The notes: generated by a model from the letters alone, not told the origin. 64,000 bases of DNA from Actinoallomurus iriomotensis (GCF_030269445.1 NZ_BSTJ01000009.1:62001-126000); one strand, 5' to 3'; numbered from the stretch's first letter, positions 24,513 to 32,660 are shown. Program-made: numbers and translations.

Positions 24513-24683
24513 TCAGCGAGACCACTGCTTGGGATCGACCATCACGATCACCGAGTTCTCCGAGAGGGCGCCGACATTGACGACGTGCCATGATCCGGGT
24601 ACCTGGTCGGCGCGCAGTGTCCTCACCTGGACGCCTCCGAAGGCGTCCTGCTTGGCGTTCGGGGTCGATGGACACCACCCCAT
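24513..24683 (-). CDS. Short hypothetical ORF or 3' gene remnant (56 aa)
   Basis: The frame from ATG 24683 to the stop at 24513 reads a protein-like sequence (NAKQDAFGGVQVRTLRADQ, VPGSWHVVNVGALSENSVIV, MVDPKQWSR). It has beta-strand character and a terminal Trp, like the end of a larger secreted or cupin-like protein. The frame stays open further upstream, but there it overlaps the acyltransferase gene and looks non-coding. There is no Shine-Dalgarno. It is either a small gene or the tail of a deleted one. Confidence 0.4.
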   Translation of the reverse strand: MGWCPSTPNAKQDAFGGVQVRTLRADQVPGSWHVVNVGALSENSVIVMVDPKQWSR

Positions 24684-24758
24684 GTCCGCACCGGCCCCGA
24701 ATCTTTCACGCCACCGGAACGACGACGGGCGTTCGAGTACCGGGGAAGGACGCGTCGC

Positions 24759-25505
24759 TCAGCTCGCGCGTTCGCCGGGCTCGGGGACCTGGGCCGGCTT
24801 GCGGTCTCCGGTCAGCTCGGCGATCTGGGCGAGGGTCTCCTCGTCCAGCGGCACCTCCGGCTGCGGGGGGAGCCAGCCGCTCTCCGGGTCGTAGCTGCGG
24901 ACGACCTTCGCCGGCACACCGGCGATCACGCTGTGGTCGGGGAACTCGCCGCGGACGACGGCGCCTCCGGCCACCACGACGTTCCGGCCCAGGCGGGTGC
25001 CCGGCAGGATGATCGCTCCGGCGCCGAGCCAGCAGCCGGAACCGATGACGACGGCGTCGTTGACCGGCCACTGCCGTCCGACGGGGGTGTCGGGGTCGGT
25101 GTAGCCGTGGTTCTGGTCGGTGATGTAGACGTACGGTCCGGTGAAGACGTCGTCGCCGATCTCGATCGACTGGTGCCCGACGATGTGGCTGCCCCGGCCG
25201 ATGGAGCAGGCCTTCCCGATCGTCACGATCGGGTCCGGTCCGAGGTCGAGGCCGGGTACGAACCCGGCCGAGAGCGTGACGTGCACGCCGATGAGGGTGT
25301 GGTCGCCGATGCGGATCCACGGCTCGCCGTAGATCGCGCCGGTGGGGAAGCCGATGCACGCGCCTTCACCGAGGTAGCCGAACCGCCGGCCGGCCGGGGT
25401 GCTCGGTGAGATCTCGGCGTGGGCGCGCAGCCATTCCCAGACCCGGTGCAGCACCACCGCGAGAGCCCTGCGGCTCGCGGCACTGAGCGAGGATCTAAGC
25501 GACAT
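24759..25505 (-). CDS. Hexapeptide-repeat acyltransferase
   Basis: The 248-residue product is a left-handed beta-helix protein of the CysE/LacA/LpxA group. Repeats run from about residue 55 to 200 (IGDHTLIGVHVTLSAGF, IGKACSIGRGSHIVGHQSIE, DAVVIGSGCWLGAGAIILPG). A catalytic-type His lies in ITDQNHGY, and the cap IAGVPAKVVRSY ends the helix. It transfers an acetyl or acyl group to a sugar or similar acceptor, perhaps for cell-surface glycans. There is no neighbouring glycosyltransferase. Confidence 0.9.
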   Translation of the reverse strand: MSLRSSLSAASRRALAVVLHRVWEWLRAHAEISPSTPAGRRFGYLGEGACIGFPTGAIYGEPWIRIGDHTLIGVHVTLSAGFVPGLDLGPDPIVTIGKACSIGRGSHIVGHQSIEIGDDVFTGPYVYITDQNHGYTDPDTPVGRQWPVNDAVVIGSGCWLGAGAIILPGTRLGRNVVVAGGAVVRGEFPDHSVIAGVPAKVVRSYDPESGWLPPQPEVPLDEETLAQIAELTGDRKPAQVPEPGERAS

Positions 25506-25570
25506 GGGACAGACGGTACAGGGAACCCGAATGCCATTCGCCCCCTGTTGACCGGTTCCGGAACGACGAC

Positions 25571-25599
25571 GGGCCCGGCCAGTGTCGCTGGCCGGGCCC
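25571..25599. terminator. Perfect 12-bp hairpin
   Basis: GGGCCCGGCCAG (25571-25582) and CTGGCCGGGCCC (25588-25599) form a perfect 12-pair stem with loop TGTCG. It lies 14 bases beyond the end of the minus-strand membrane protein gene. Confidence 0.7.
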
Positions 25600-25612
25600 G
25601 GTCGACGGCCGA

Positions 25613-26074
25613 TCAGTGGTTGCTGCGGGCACGGTCGGCGTCGGAGTTCTCCGACGTCGACGACAGGTGCTCGGGGGAGCTCACCTCCTCGCTCGGCCGC
25701 GACGCGCTACGGCGTGTCGCGATCGCGCCGACGGCGCCCACGGCACCCCCGACGACGAGGAGGGCCGCGGCGAAGCCGCGACGACGCTTCGGGCTGCCCG
25801 GCTCGACCCGGCCGGCCGTACGGTGGAGGAGCGCGCCGACACGCGGCCCGACCTCCTCCTCGATGTAGTGTCCGGCCTGGTCGATTCGTGGCGCACTCCA
25901 ATGACGCGCGTTCTTCATCTGTTTCGCGGCCATCTTCTGCGCCTGACGAGTGGTGGGGCCCACCCGCTGCGCCGCCTGACGGGCACCCTCGGCAACCCTC
26001 TCCTGAACGTCCTGCAGACGCGCGCTGTCGATGTTCACCTGCGGCATCTTCCGACTCTTGTTTCGTAGGGACAT
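25613..26074 (-). CDS. Hypothetical single-pass membrane protein
   Basis: The 153-residue product has a basic, alanine-rich amphipathic N-terminal part (AEGARQAAQRVGPTTRQAQK, MAAKQMKNARHW). One membrane helix follows at about 100-118 (FAAALLVVGGAVGAVGAIA) and then a short acidic/serine tail. The ATG 26074 is set by GGAGGG five bases upstream. It is divergent from ppiA. In M. tuberculosis a small membrane protein gene also sits beside ppiA. Function unknown. Confidence 0.75.
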   Translation of the reverse strand: MSLRNKSRKMPQVNIDSARLQDVQERVAEGARQAAQRVGPTTRQAQKMAAKQMKNARHWSAPRIDQAGHYIEEEVGPRVGALLHRTAGRVEPGSPKRRRGFAAALLVVGGAVGAVGAIATRRSASRPSEEVSSPEHLSSTSENSDADRARSNH

Positions 26075-26219
26075 ACTGCCCTCCGTCATGTGCGGTCTCG
26101 TCGGACTCTGTTCCCACGACAAGCGATGTCAATCGCCGATCTGACAGGATGCGTTCACGTGGGGGTACACGCACCTGTGTCCCTTGTGAACATCGGATTC
26201 GATACGAGGAGGAGTCTTC

Positions 26220-26738
26220 GTGGCCGAAGACCTCACCGCGACGCTGCGTACGACGATGGGCACCATCGTGCTGCGTCTTTTCCCCGACCACGCGCCGAAG
26301 ACGGTGCAGAACTTCGTCGGTCTCGCCGAGGGCACGATCGAGTGGACCGACCCGCGCACGGGCCAGCGGACGACCGACCCGCTGTACAACGGCACGGTCT
26401 TCCACCGGGTGATCGACAAGTTCATGCTCCAGGGCGGCGACCCGCTGGGCAACGGCCGGGGCGGCCCCGGCTATGAGTTCGAGGACGAGTTCCACCCGGA
26501 CCTGCGCTTCGACCGTCCGCACCTGCTGGCGATGGCCAACGCGGGGCCGGGCACCAACGGCTCGCAGTTCTTCATCACCGTCGTGCCCACGCCGCACCTC
26601 AACGGCCGGCACACGATCTTCGGCGAGGTGATCGAGGGCGCCGACGTCGTCGACGCGATCGCCAAGACCGACACCGACCGAGGCGACCGGCCCGTCAAGG
26701 ACGTCGTCGTGGAATCGGTGACCATCGATCGTCGTTAG
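26220..26738 (+). CDS. ppiA: Cyclophilin-type peptidyl-prolyl cis-trans isomerase
   Basis: The 172-residue cytoplasmic cyclophilin carries the catalytic-site signature: FHRVIDKFMLQGGDP (Phe-His-Arg), AMANAGPGTNGSQFFI and HLNGRHTIFGEVIEGADVV. It catalyses prolyl isomerisation in protein folding. The GTG start 26220 has GAGGAG six bases upstream. Its position before crgA near the origin matches ppiA of M. tuberculosis, which supports the symbol. Confidence 0.93.
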   Translation: MAEDLTATLRTTMGTIVLRLFPDHAPKTVQNFVGLAEGTIEWTDPRTGQRTTDPLYNGTVFHRVIDKFMLQGGDPLGNGRGGPGYEFEDEFHPDLRFDRPHLLAMANAGPGTNGSQFFITVVPTPHLNGRHTIFGEVIEGADVVDAIAKTDTDRGDRPVKDVVVESVTIDRR

Positions 26739-26767
26739 ACAGGTACCGACAGCAGAGGAAGACCACG

Positions 26768-27661
26768 ATGAGCAGCGACACGCCGCACGCTCCTCAGGCT
26801 CCACAGGTGCCGACGTGCTATCGGCACCCGGGCCGTGAGACGTACGTCAGCTGCACGCGCTGCGAACGCCCGATCTGCCCGGACTGCATGTGCGACGCCG
26901 CTGTAGGCCACCAGTGCCCGGAATGCGTGCGGGACGGCAACCGTACGGTGCGCCAGGCGCGTACGGTCTTCGGCGGACGTGTCGCCACCCGGCCGGCGGT
27001 GACCCTGACGTTGATCGCGATCAACGTCGTCGCCTACATCGGTGAGCTGGCCTCACCGAGTTTCGTCGACCGGTTCGAGATGCTGGGCGTGCTGAAGACG
27101 CAGTTCGGCCAGGTCATCCCGGGCTACGGCGTCGCCGATGGCGAGTGGTACCGCCTGATCACCGCGGCGTTTCTGCACGTCCCGCTCAATCAGGGCACTT
27201 TCGGCATCACCCACATCCTGTTCAACATGTGGGCGCTGTGGGTGCTGGGACCGCAGCTGGAGCAGGTGCTCGGCCGGCTGCGCTTCACAGTGCTCTATCT
27301 GCTGTCGGCGCTGGGCGGCAACGTCCTGCTCTTCCTGGTCGACCCGGGTCAGCCCGCGCTGGGCGCCTCGGGCGCCATCTTCGGCCTGTTCGCCGCGTTC
27401 TTCGTGGTCGGACGCCGCCTGGGGGTGGACACCCGGGGCATCGCGTTCCTCATCGTGATCAACCTGATGTTCACGTTCACCTTCTCCGGCATCTCCTGGG
27501 AAGGGCACGTGGGAGGGCTGATCACCGGCGCGGTCCTGGCCGTGGCGTTCGCGTACGCCCCGCGGGGGCGGCAGCAGGCGGTCCAGGTGGCGGCGTCGGC
27601 GATCGTCGCGGCGGTCCTCGTCGTCCTGACCGTCGTCCAGACCGCCGCGTTGACCGCCTGA
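26768..27661 (+). CDS. Rhomboid family intramembrane serine protease with N-terminal zinc-binding region
   Basis: The 297-residue product begins with a cysteine-rich, B-box-like zinc region (residues about 17-53: CYRHPGRETYVSCTRCERP, then CPDCMCD, HQCPECV). The rhomboid core follows with six or seven helices. The catalytic dyad is S201 in GASGAIFG and H247 in EGHVGG, and the WR motif is in EWYRLITAAFLH. It cleaves within membrane helices of unknown substrates. It follows ppiA by 29 bases, and a strong terminator follows. Confidence 0.93.
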   Translation: MSSDTPHAPQAPQVPTCYRHPGRETYVSCTRCERPICPDCMCDAAVGHQCPECVRDGNRTVRQARTVFGGRVATRPAVTLTLIAINVVAYIGELASPSFVDRFEMLGVLKTQFGQVIPGYGVADGEWYRLITAAFLHVPLNQGTFGITHILFNMWALWVLGPQLEQVLGRLRFTVLYLLSALGGNVLLFLVDPGQPALGASGAIFGLFAAFFVVGRRLGVDTRGIAFLIVINLMFTFTFSGISWEGHVGGLITGAVLAVAFAYAPRGRQQAVQVAASAIVAAVLVVLTVVQTAALTA

Positions 27662-27678
27662 CGGACCAAAGCCAAAGC

Positions 27679-27714
27679 AGAAGGCCCCGCCGGTGCGCCC
27701 GGTCGGGGCCTTCT
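27679..27714 (+). terminator. Terminator after the rhomboid gene
   Basis: AGAAGGCCCCG (27679-27689) pairs perfectly with CGGGGCCTTCT (27704-27714), with an inner CCGG/CCGG extension. It begins 17 bases after the rhomboid stop. Confidence 0.8.
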
Positions 27715-27758
27715 CACGTCGTGGGGCCGGCGAGGCGCCGAAGGAGGGCAGGCAGACG

Positions 27759-28078
27759 AAATCCACAGGGTCATCCACAGCATGTGGAAAACTCTGTCGG
27801 CCAACGGCGGTGCCGTCGTGGAACTTCGGGCTTTCGCTCCGGCGTCGTCATGATCGTGGGCGCTTCGTCGCGCCGTGCGCCGTCGCCGCGCCGGATATGG
27901 GAATCGGCGCGTGTGTGTTGTCGAGCATAGCGATGCTTTGTCCCGGCCGCCGGGAGATCGGCGAGATATCCCGGCCCGATCCGGATGTGCCCCCGGGGGC
28001 AGCGGCCCGTACGCCGGCCACCGCCCCGCTCCGTCTCAGCGGCCTGTGGACAACGTTGTGGATGACGCGGTGGAAAGC
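27759..28078. promoter_or_regulatory. Cluster of DnaA-box-like motifs between rhomboid and crgA
   Basis: This 420-base gap has no convincing gene. It holds two groups of DnaA-box-like nonamers: AAATCCACA (27759), TCATCCACA (27771) and TGTGGAAAA (27783) on one side. On the other side are TGTGGACAA (28045, the exact complement of TTGTCCACA), TGTGGATGA (28057) and the partial GGTGGAAAG (28070). The groups face each other about 260 bases apart. The main origin should lie further left near dnaA, so these may be accessory DnaA-binding or titration sites. Confidence 0.4.
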
Positions 28079-28081
28079 CCG

Positions 28082-28339
28082 TCAACGCCAGCGTGTTGAA
28101 AGGATCACGCCGACGACGATCACCCCGAAGCCGATCAGCAGGTTCCAGTTGCTGAGCGAGGTGATGACCGGGACAGTCGCGCTGACGCTCGCCGTGATGT
28201 AGTAGACGGCGATCCAGGCCAGGCCCAGCAGCCAGCAGCCCACCATGGTCGGCACCAGCCACCGCGGGCTGACCGCGACCTTCTGGGAGCGCTGCGGCGG
28301 AGTGTAGACGGCCTTCTTGCGTACCTTCGACTTGGGCAC
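28082..28339 (-). CDS. crgA: Cell division protein CrgA
   Basis: The 85-residue product has the CrgA layout: basic N-terminus KSKVRKKAVYTPPQ, then two membrane helices (WLVPTMVGCWLLGLAWIAVY and LLIGFGVIVVGVILST) separated by a short periplasmic loop. It ends RW R at the C-terminus. CrgA interacts with FtsZ, FtsI and FtsQ and delays or stabilises the divisome. GTG 28339 is chosen because the conserved PKSK start follows and GAGGAGAG lies upstream. The context is identical to M. tuberculosis. Confidence 0.95.
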   Translation of the reverse strand: MPKSKVRKKAVYTPPQRSQKVAVSPRWLVPTMVGCWLLGLAWIAVYYITASVSATVPVITSLSNWNLLIGFGVIVVGVILSTRWR

Positions 28340-28472
28340 GGTGGGTCTCTCCTCAGGGCGGGCTCTGGCGGCGGGCATGGCCTGACGCCGACCCGCGCAT
28401 GGGTCAGTTTGTCGGTTAGCGTAGTCGCTGGTGAGCAGCGTACGACCATAACAGTGGCAGTGGGGGGTGACG

Positions 28473-29231
28473 ATGGGGGTAAAACCCCGGCCTAGGGCCC
28501 TGACCTGGCGTCATGCCATTCCGGCCCTCACGCTTTTCGCCGGCACTCTCTTCGCCGCCAGCGCCAGCACCGCCCACGGCACCGACCTTCGCGGCGGCGA
28601 CCGTACGCGCGTCACCGAGCTGATCGCCCAGGAGCAGCGCGGCTACCAGCACGCTCAGGGCACCTATCGCAGCCTCCACCGGCAGGTCGACGAGCTCGGC
28701 CGGCAGGCCGGCCGGCGCGACGCGGGCGTGCGCTCCGCGCAGCAGGAGGCCGATCGGCTCGCCGCGCTGTCCGGGTTCACTCCCGTGAGCGGGCGGGGCG
28801 TCCGCGTGTCGCTGAACGACGCGCCGCACGACCGCCGGGTGCCGGGCGACCCCAGCCCCGACGATCTCGTCGTCCACCAGCAGGACGTGCAGGCCGTGGT
28901 CAACGCGCTGTGGGCCGGCGGCGCCACAGGCATGCAAATAATGGACCAACGGCTGATCTCCACCAGCGCGGTCCGCTGCGTAGGCAATACGCTCATCCTG
29001 CAGGGAGTCGTCTACTCACCGCCGTTCCGCATCACCGCCACCGGCGTGCCCGGGCGGTTGCGGGCGGCGCTCGACGCCTCGCCGGAGATTCAGATCTACC
29101 GACAGTACGTCGACGAATACGGACTCGGGTATACGGTGAAGACCCTCCAGAAGACGACGTTGCCCGCCTACACCGGCAACGCGACGCCAAAGTACGCCAC
29201 GGAGGCCGACGGTGCGGATACTCATCCGTAG
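28473..29231 (+). CDS. DUF881 family protein
   Basis: The 252-residue product has an N-terminal signal anchor (about 10-32) and a coiled periplasmic helix. The DUF881 core runs to the end: TPVSGRGVRVSLNDAP, VHQQDVQAVVNALWAGGATG, QIMDQRLISTSAVRCVGNTL and a C-terminal YGLGYTVKT. DUF881 proteins sit beside crgA and pabA throughout actinobacteria and relatives, and are thought to act at the envelope; their role is unknown. ATG 28473 preferred over GTG 28467 because of the spacing to the GGGGGG site. It overlaps the sortase start by 20 bases. Confidence 0.88.
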   Translation: MGVKPRPRALTWRHAIPALTLFAGTLFAASASTAHGTDLRGGDRTRVTELIAQEQRGYQHAQGTYRSLHRQVDELGRQAGRRDAGVRSAQQEADRLAALSGFTPVSGRGVRVSLNDAPHDRRVPGDPSPDDLVVHQQDVQAVVNALWAGGATGMQIMDQRLISTSAVRCVGNTLILQGVVYSPPFRITATGVPGRLRAALDASPEIQIYRQYVDEYGLGYTVKTLQKTTLPAYTGNATPKYATEADGADTHP

Positions 29232-29862
29232 CGTCGGCGAGCTGTGCATCACGGCCGGTCTGGTGGTGCTGCTCTTCGTCGCGTACGAACTGTGGGGCAC
29301 CGGCGCCTACACCCAGGCGGCGCAGCACAAGCTGGACGACGAGCTCACCCGCTCGTGGAACGCCGGGCCGCCGGCCGGCCCCGGCAAGGTCACCACCGAG
29401 CGCGTACGCCTCGGGCACGGCCTCGCGCTCATCCGCATCCCGCGGCTCGGCAAGAGCTTCCACTACGTCATCATCGAGGGCGTGTCAGTCGCCGACCTGC
29501 GCAAGGGCCCCGGCCACTACCCCGGCACCGCGATGCCCGGCCAGATCGGCAACTTCGTCGTCTCCGGCCACCGCACGACCTACCTCGCGCCCTTCAACAA
29601 GCTCGGTGAGCTGCACGCCGGCGACAAGATCCTCATCGACACCCGCGCCAGGCAGTACGTCTACAAGGTCACCTCGACCAAGGTCGTACAGCCCAGCGAC
29701 GTCTCCGTGGCCGCGCCGGTGCCCGAACACCCGAAGGCCAACCCGACCAAACGGCTCATCACGCTGACCACCTGCAACCCGAAGTACTCCGCGGCCCAGC
29801 GGCTCATCGTCTTCGGCCAGCTGGTCTCGTCGGCGCCGCGGGTGAAGGAGGCGAGTTCCTGA
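29212..29862 (+). CDS. Class E sortase
   Basis: The 216-residue product has an N-terminal membrane anchor (about 8-28) and a sortase barrel. The catalytic triad is H120 in VVSGHRTTY, C188 in TLTTCNP and R197 in AAQRLIV. The TLTTC sequence is typical of class E sortases, which attach LAXTG-type proteins to peptidoglycan in high-GC Gram-positives. GTG 29212 overlaps the DUF881 gene end. A small membrane protein and pabA follow directly. Confidence 0.93.
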   Translation: MRILIRSVGELCITAGLVVLLFVAYELWGTGAYTQAAQHKLDDELTRSWNAGPPAGPGKVTTERVRLGHGLALIRIPRLGKSFHYVIIEGVSVADLRKGPGHYPGTAMPGQIGNFVVSGHRTTYLAPFNKLGELHAGDKILIDTRARQYVYKVTSTKVVQPSDVSVAAPVPEHPKANPTKRLITLTTCNPKYSAAQRLIVFGQLVSSAPRVKEASS

Positions 29863-29863
29863 G

Positions 29864-30052
29864 ATGTACGCCTGGCTCTGGCGGCACCTGCCCGGCGACC
29901 GGCTCCAGCGGACCGGCCTCGTCCTGGCCGCGCTGGTCGTCGTTGGCGTCCTGCTCTGGTACTTCGTCTTCCCCTGGGTCGAGCCGAAGCTCCACTTCGA
30001 CCACGGCACGGTCGGGGGTGGCGCCTCGGCTCCGGCGAGCCCGGGTCCGTGA
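29864..30052 (+). CDS. Small membrane protein (62 aa)
   Basis: The protein starts one base after the sortase stop codon. It has a single hydrophobic helix (RTGLVLAALVVVGVLLWYFV), then FPWVEPKLHFDHGTVGG and a proline-rich tail. This short protein accompanies the sortase-pabA block in related actinomycetes; its role is unknown. Its stop overlaps the pabA ATG. Confidence 0.75.
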   Translation: MYAWLWRHLPGDRLQRTGLVLAALVVVGVLLWYFVFPWVEPKLHFDHGTVGGGASAPASPGP

Positions 30053-30624
30053 TGTCCGCCGCGCGCCGGGTGCTCGTCGTGGACAACCAGGACAGCTTCG
30101 TCCACACGATCGTGTCCTACCTGCGCGAGCTGGGCGCCGAATGCGTCGTACGCGACCGGTCCGAGGTGGCACCCGGCGACGTCGAGGCCTTCGACGGCGT
30201 GCTGCTCAGCCCCGGCCCCGGGCGCCCCGAGGACACCGGGGTCTGCCTGGACATCGCGGAGCAGGCCCGGCGGCCCGTGCTCGGCGTCTGCCTCGGCCAC
30301 CAGGTGATCGCCACCGTCCTCGGCGGCACGGTGCGTCGCGCGCCGGAACTCGTGCACGGCTACACCAGCGAGATCCACCACGACGGCGCCGGCGTGTTCC
30401 GCGGACTGCCGGACCCGCTGACCGTGACGCGTTACCACTCCCTGGCGCTGGACCCCGCGACCGTGCCGGCCGACCTCGTCGTCAGCGCCCGCACACTCGA
30501 CGGCGTGATCATGGGGATCCGCCACCGGAGGGCGCCGGTCGAGGGGGTCCAGTTTCACCCCGAGTCGGTGCTCAGCGCGGCCGGTCACGATCTTTTTGCG
30601 AATTGGCTCGTGCACGCTCTGTGA
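30052..30624 (+). CDS. pabA: Aminodeoxychorismate/anthranilate synthase component II (glutamine amidotransferase)
   Basis: The 190-residue class I glutamine amidotransferase has catalytic C80 in LGVCLGHQ and H169/E171 in FHPESV, with DNQDSFV at the N-terminus and LSPGPGRPED. It supplies ammonia from glutamine to chorismate-using synthases for folate (PabB) or tryptophan (TrpE). This locus is the trpG/pabA gene of the crgA-pknB region in actinobacteria, where no synthase partner is adjacent. ATG 30052 overlaps the previous stop. Confidence 0.92.
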   Translation: MSAARRVLVVDNQDSFVHTIVSYLRELGAECVVRDRSEVAPGDVEAFDGVLLSPGPGRPEDTGVCLDIAEQARRPVLGVCLGHQVIATVLGGTVRRAPELVHGYTSEIHHDGAGVFRGLPDPLTVTRYHSLALDPATVPADLVVSARTLDGVIMGIRHRRAPVEGVQFHPESVLSAAGHDLFANWLVHAL

Positions 30625-30717
30625 GAACCGCAGGTCGCCGGTCCGCAGCGAAAAGAGCGGTAAAAGAATGCTTCTCCCGGGTGTAACACCAAGGATGGTG
30701 AGTCTGATTCCACCATT

Positions 30718-30756
30718 GAGGGCTTCCGCCGTTGCCCCCGAGCGGCGGAGGCCCTC
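30718..30756 (+). terminator. Terminator after pabA
   Basis: GAGGGC followed by TCCGCCG pairs with CGGCGGA and GCCCTC, with one mismatch and loop TTGCCCCCGAG, followed by CTTT at 30757-30760. It is the first of two hairpins between pabA and the convergent pknB. Confidence 0.75.
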
Positions 30757-30788
30757 CTTTCATGTCCGGGCCCGGTCCGGGCATCCCC

Positions 30789-30839
30789 CGACATGACGAG
30801 ACCCCCACACGCGTCGCGTGTGGGGGTCTCGTCATGTCG
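30789..30839. terminator. 51-base perfect palindrome between pabA and pknB
   Basis: The 25 bases 30789-30813 are exactly complementary to 30815-30839 around a single central T (30814). The core is GAGACCCCCACACGCG paired with its complement. It ends two bases before the pknB stop codon, so it can terminate the whole pknB operon and any read-through from pabA. A perfect stem this long is much more than a terminator needs. Confidence 0.85.
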
Positions 30840-30841
30840 AC

Positions 30842-32638
30842 CTAGTTGTCGTTGTTGCCGCCGCCACCCCACGGCGGGGTCGGCACCCCGCTCCCCGGAG
30901 GCGTCGGCTGGTCCTGCTGCGCCCGGCTGACGGTCAGCGTGACCGTGCTGCCGCGGTTGGCCGTCTCGCCCTCGCTCGGCGTCTGCTGCATGACCCGGCC
31001 GTCGGCCTGGCCCGCCGGAACGTCGACGTAGTTGATGGAGACCCGGAAGCCGTGGCTGCGCAGATCGGACTTGGCGTCATCGGCCGACTTGCCGACCTCG
31101 TTGGGCACCAGCGTCTTACCGGGGCCGCTGGAGATGTACAGCGTCACCTCGGTGCCCTTCTCCACCTTGGAGCCGGACACCGGGTCCGACTTCACGACGC
31201 TGCCCTTGGGCACCGTGGTGGAGGAGATCGTCTGGGTCGGACCGGCCTTGAGCCCGGCGCTCTCAAGCGCGGACTTGGCGTCGTCCTCGCTCATGCTCTT
31301 CACCGGGGGCACCGTGACCTTGGGCTTGCCCGTCGAGACCGTGAGGACGACCTGCGTGGTCGCCAGCTTGGTCTTGTCGATCTTGGTCTGCGGCGCCGGG
31401 TCGACGTCGAGCACCTGACCCTTGTCGGCGCTGTCGTCGGTCTTGTGCTTGATCTGGATGTTGCTGTCGACGAAGCCCAGGCTGACCAGCTCCTGCTTGG
31501 CCGTCGCCTGGTCGCTGCCGACGATGTCACTCGGCATGGTGACCTGGTTGCCGTTGTCCGAGCCGCCGCTGTTACTGAAGATCATGACGAGCGCGACGAT
31601 CGCGCCGACGGCGAGCACGCCCACGAGGGCCCACAGCGCGACCTTCTTGCCGTTGCCCGCGTCGCGCTCCGGCTCGGCGTACTGCGCCGGCGGCAGGTCG
31701 TAGCCCATCGTCGACGAGGGGCGCATCGCCTGCGTGCGCGGGCCGCCCTGCATGACCTGCGTGCCGGCGTTCATCGCCATCGTCGGCGCGGAGACGGGCA
31801 TGCCCTGCGACGCCCGCTGGATGTCGGCCCGCATCTCCGCCGCGCTCTGGTAGCGGTAGTTCGCGTCCTTCGTGAGCGCCTTCAAGACGATCGCTTCGGC
31901 GTACTGCGGGATCGACGGGTCGAGCTGCGACGGCGGGATCGGCTCTTCCCGTACGTGCTGGTAGGCGATGGCCACCGGCGAGTCGCCCTGGAACGGCGGA
32001 CGGCCGGTCATCAGCTCGTACAGCACACAGCCCGTGGAGTAGATGTCGCTGCGGGCGTCGACCCGCTCACCGCGGGCCTGCTCGGGCGAGAGGTACTGGG
32101 CGGTGCCGATGACCTGCGCGGTGGCGGTCATCGTGGCCGCGGAGTCGGCGAGCGCACGCGCGATGCCGAAGTCCATGACCTTGACCTCGCCGCTGGCGGT
32201 CAGCATGACGTTCGCGGGCTTGATGTCCCGGTGCACGATGCCGCCGCGGTGGGAGTAGTCGAGGGCGCGCAGGATGCCGTCGGTCATCTGCAGGGCGCGC
32301 TCCGGCGCGATGCGGTGCTCCTCCTGGAGAACGTCACGGAGGGTGCGGCCCTCGACGTACTCCATCACGATGTACGGCACCGGATTGCCGTCGAGCGTGT
32401 CCTCGCCGGTGTCGTACACGGCGATGACGGAGGGGTGGTTCAGCGAGGCCGCCGACTGGGCCTCGCGGCGGAACCGTGCCTGGAACGTCGGGTCGCGGGC
32501 TAGGTCAGACCGAAGTGTCTTGATCGCGACCACGCGGTCGAGGCGAAGGTCGCGAGCTCGGTAGACCTCGGCCATGCCGCCACGCCCGATGACGCCATCG
32601 AGTTCGTAGCGGCCACCGAGTAGCCGAGGCTGAGTCAT
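30842..32638 (-). CDS. pknB: Ser/Thr protein kinase with PASTA domains
   Basis: The 598-residue product has a cytoplasmic kinase domain (about 10-275): P-loop GRGGMAEVY, Lys40, catalytic Asp138 in HRDIKPAN, DFG 156-158, and an activation loop with threonines in TMTATAQVIGTAQYLSPE. A juxtamembrane linker, one membrane helix (about 335-357) and three extracellular PASTA repeats follow, then a Pro/Gly tail. PASTA domains bind muropeptides and lipid II. M. tuberculosis PknB has four repeats. ATG 32638 preferred; GTG 32647 is possible. Last gene of the operon. Confidence 0.95.
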   Translation of the reverse strand: MTQPRLLGGRYELDGVIGRGGMAEVYRARDLRLDRVVAIKTLRSDLARDPTFQARFRREAQSAASLNHPSVIAVYDTGEDTLDGNPVPYIVMEYVEGRTLRDVLQEEHRIAPERALQMTDGILRALDYSHRGGIVHRDIKPANVMLTASGEVKVMDFGIARALADSAATMTATAQVIGTAQYLSPEQARGERVDARSDIYSTGCVLYELMTGRPPFQGDSPVAIAYQHVREEPIPPSQLDPSIPQYAEAIVLKALTKDANYRYQSAAEMRADIQRASQGMPVSAPTMAMNAGTQVMQGGPRTQAMRPSSTMGYDLPPAQYAEPERDAGNGKKVALWALVGVLAVGAIVALVMIFSNSGGSDNGNQVTMPSDIVGSDQATAKQELVSLGFVDSNIQIKHKTDDSADKGQVLDVDPAPQTKIDKTKLATTQVVLTVSTGKPKVTVPPVKSMSEDDAKSALESAGLKAGPTQTISSTTVPKGSVVKSDPVSGSKVEKGTEVTLYISSGPGKTLVPNEVGKSADDAKSDLRSHGFRVSINYVDVPAGQADGRVMQQTPSEGETANRGSTVTLTVSRAQQDQPTPPGSGVPTPPWGGGGNNDN

Positions 32639-32660
32639 ATCTGGCACTTTCCCTAGTCGT

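Noticed and set aside
26768-26930. Cysteine-rich start of the rhomboid protein as a separate small zinc protein
   Set aside because: The frame is continuous with the rhomboid core and this zinc-region plus rhomboid fusion is common in actinobacteria.
30818-32503. Long plus-strand frame opposite pknB
   Set aside because: It lacks any motif and covers a gene with an unmistakable kinase and PASTA domains on the other strand.
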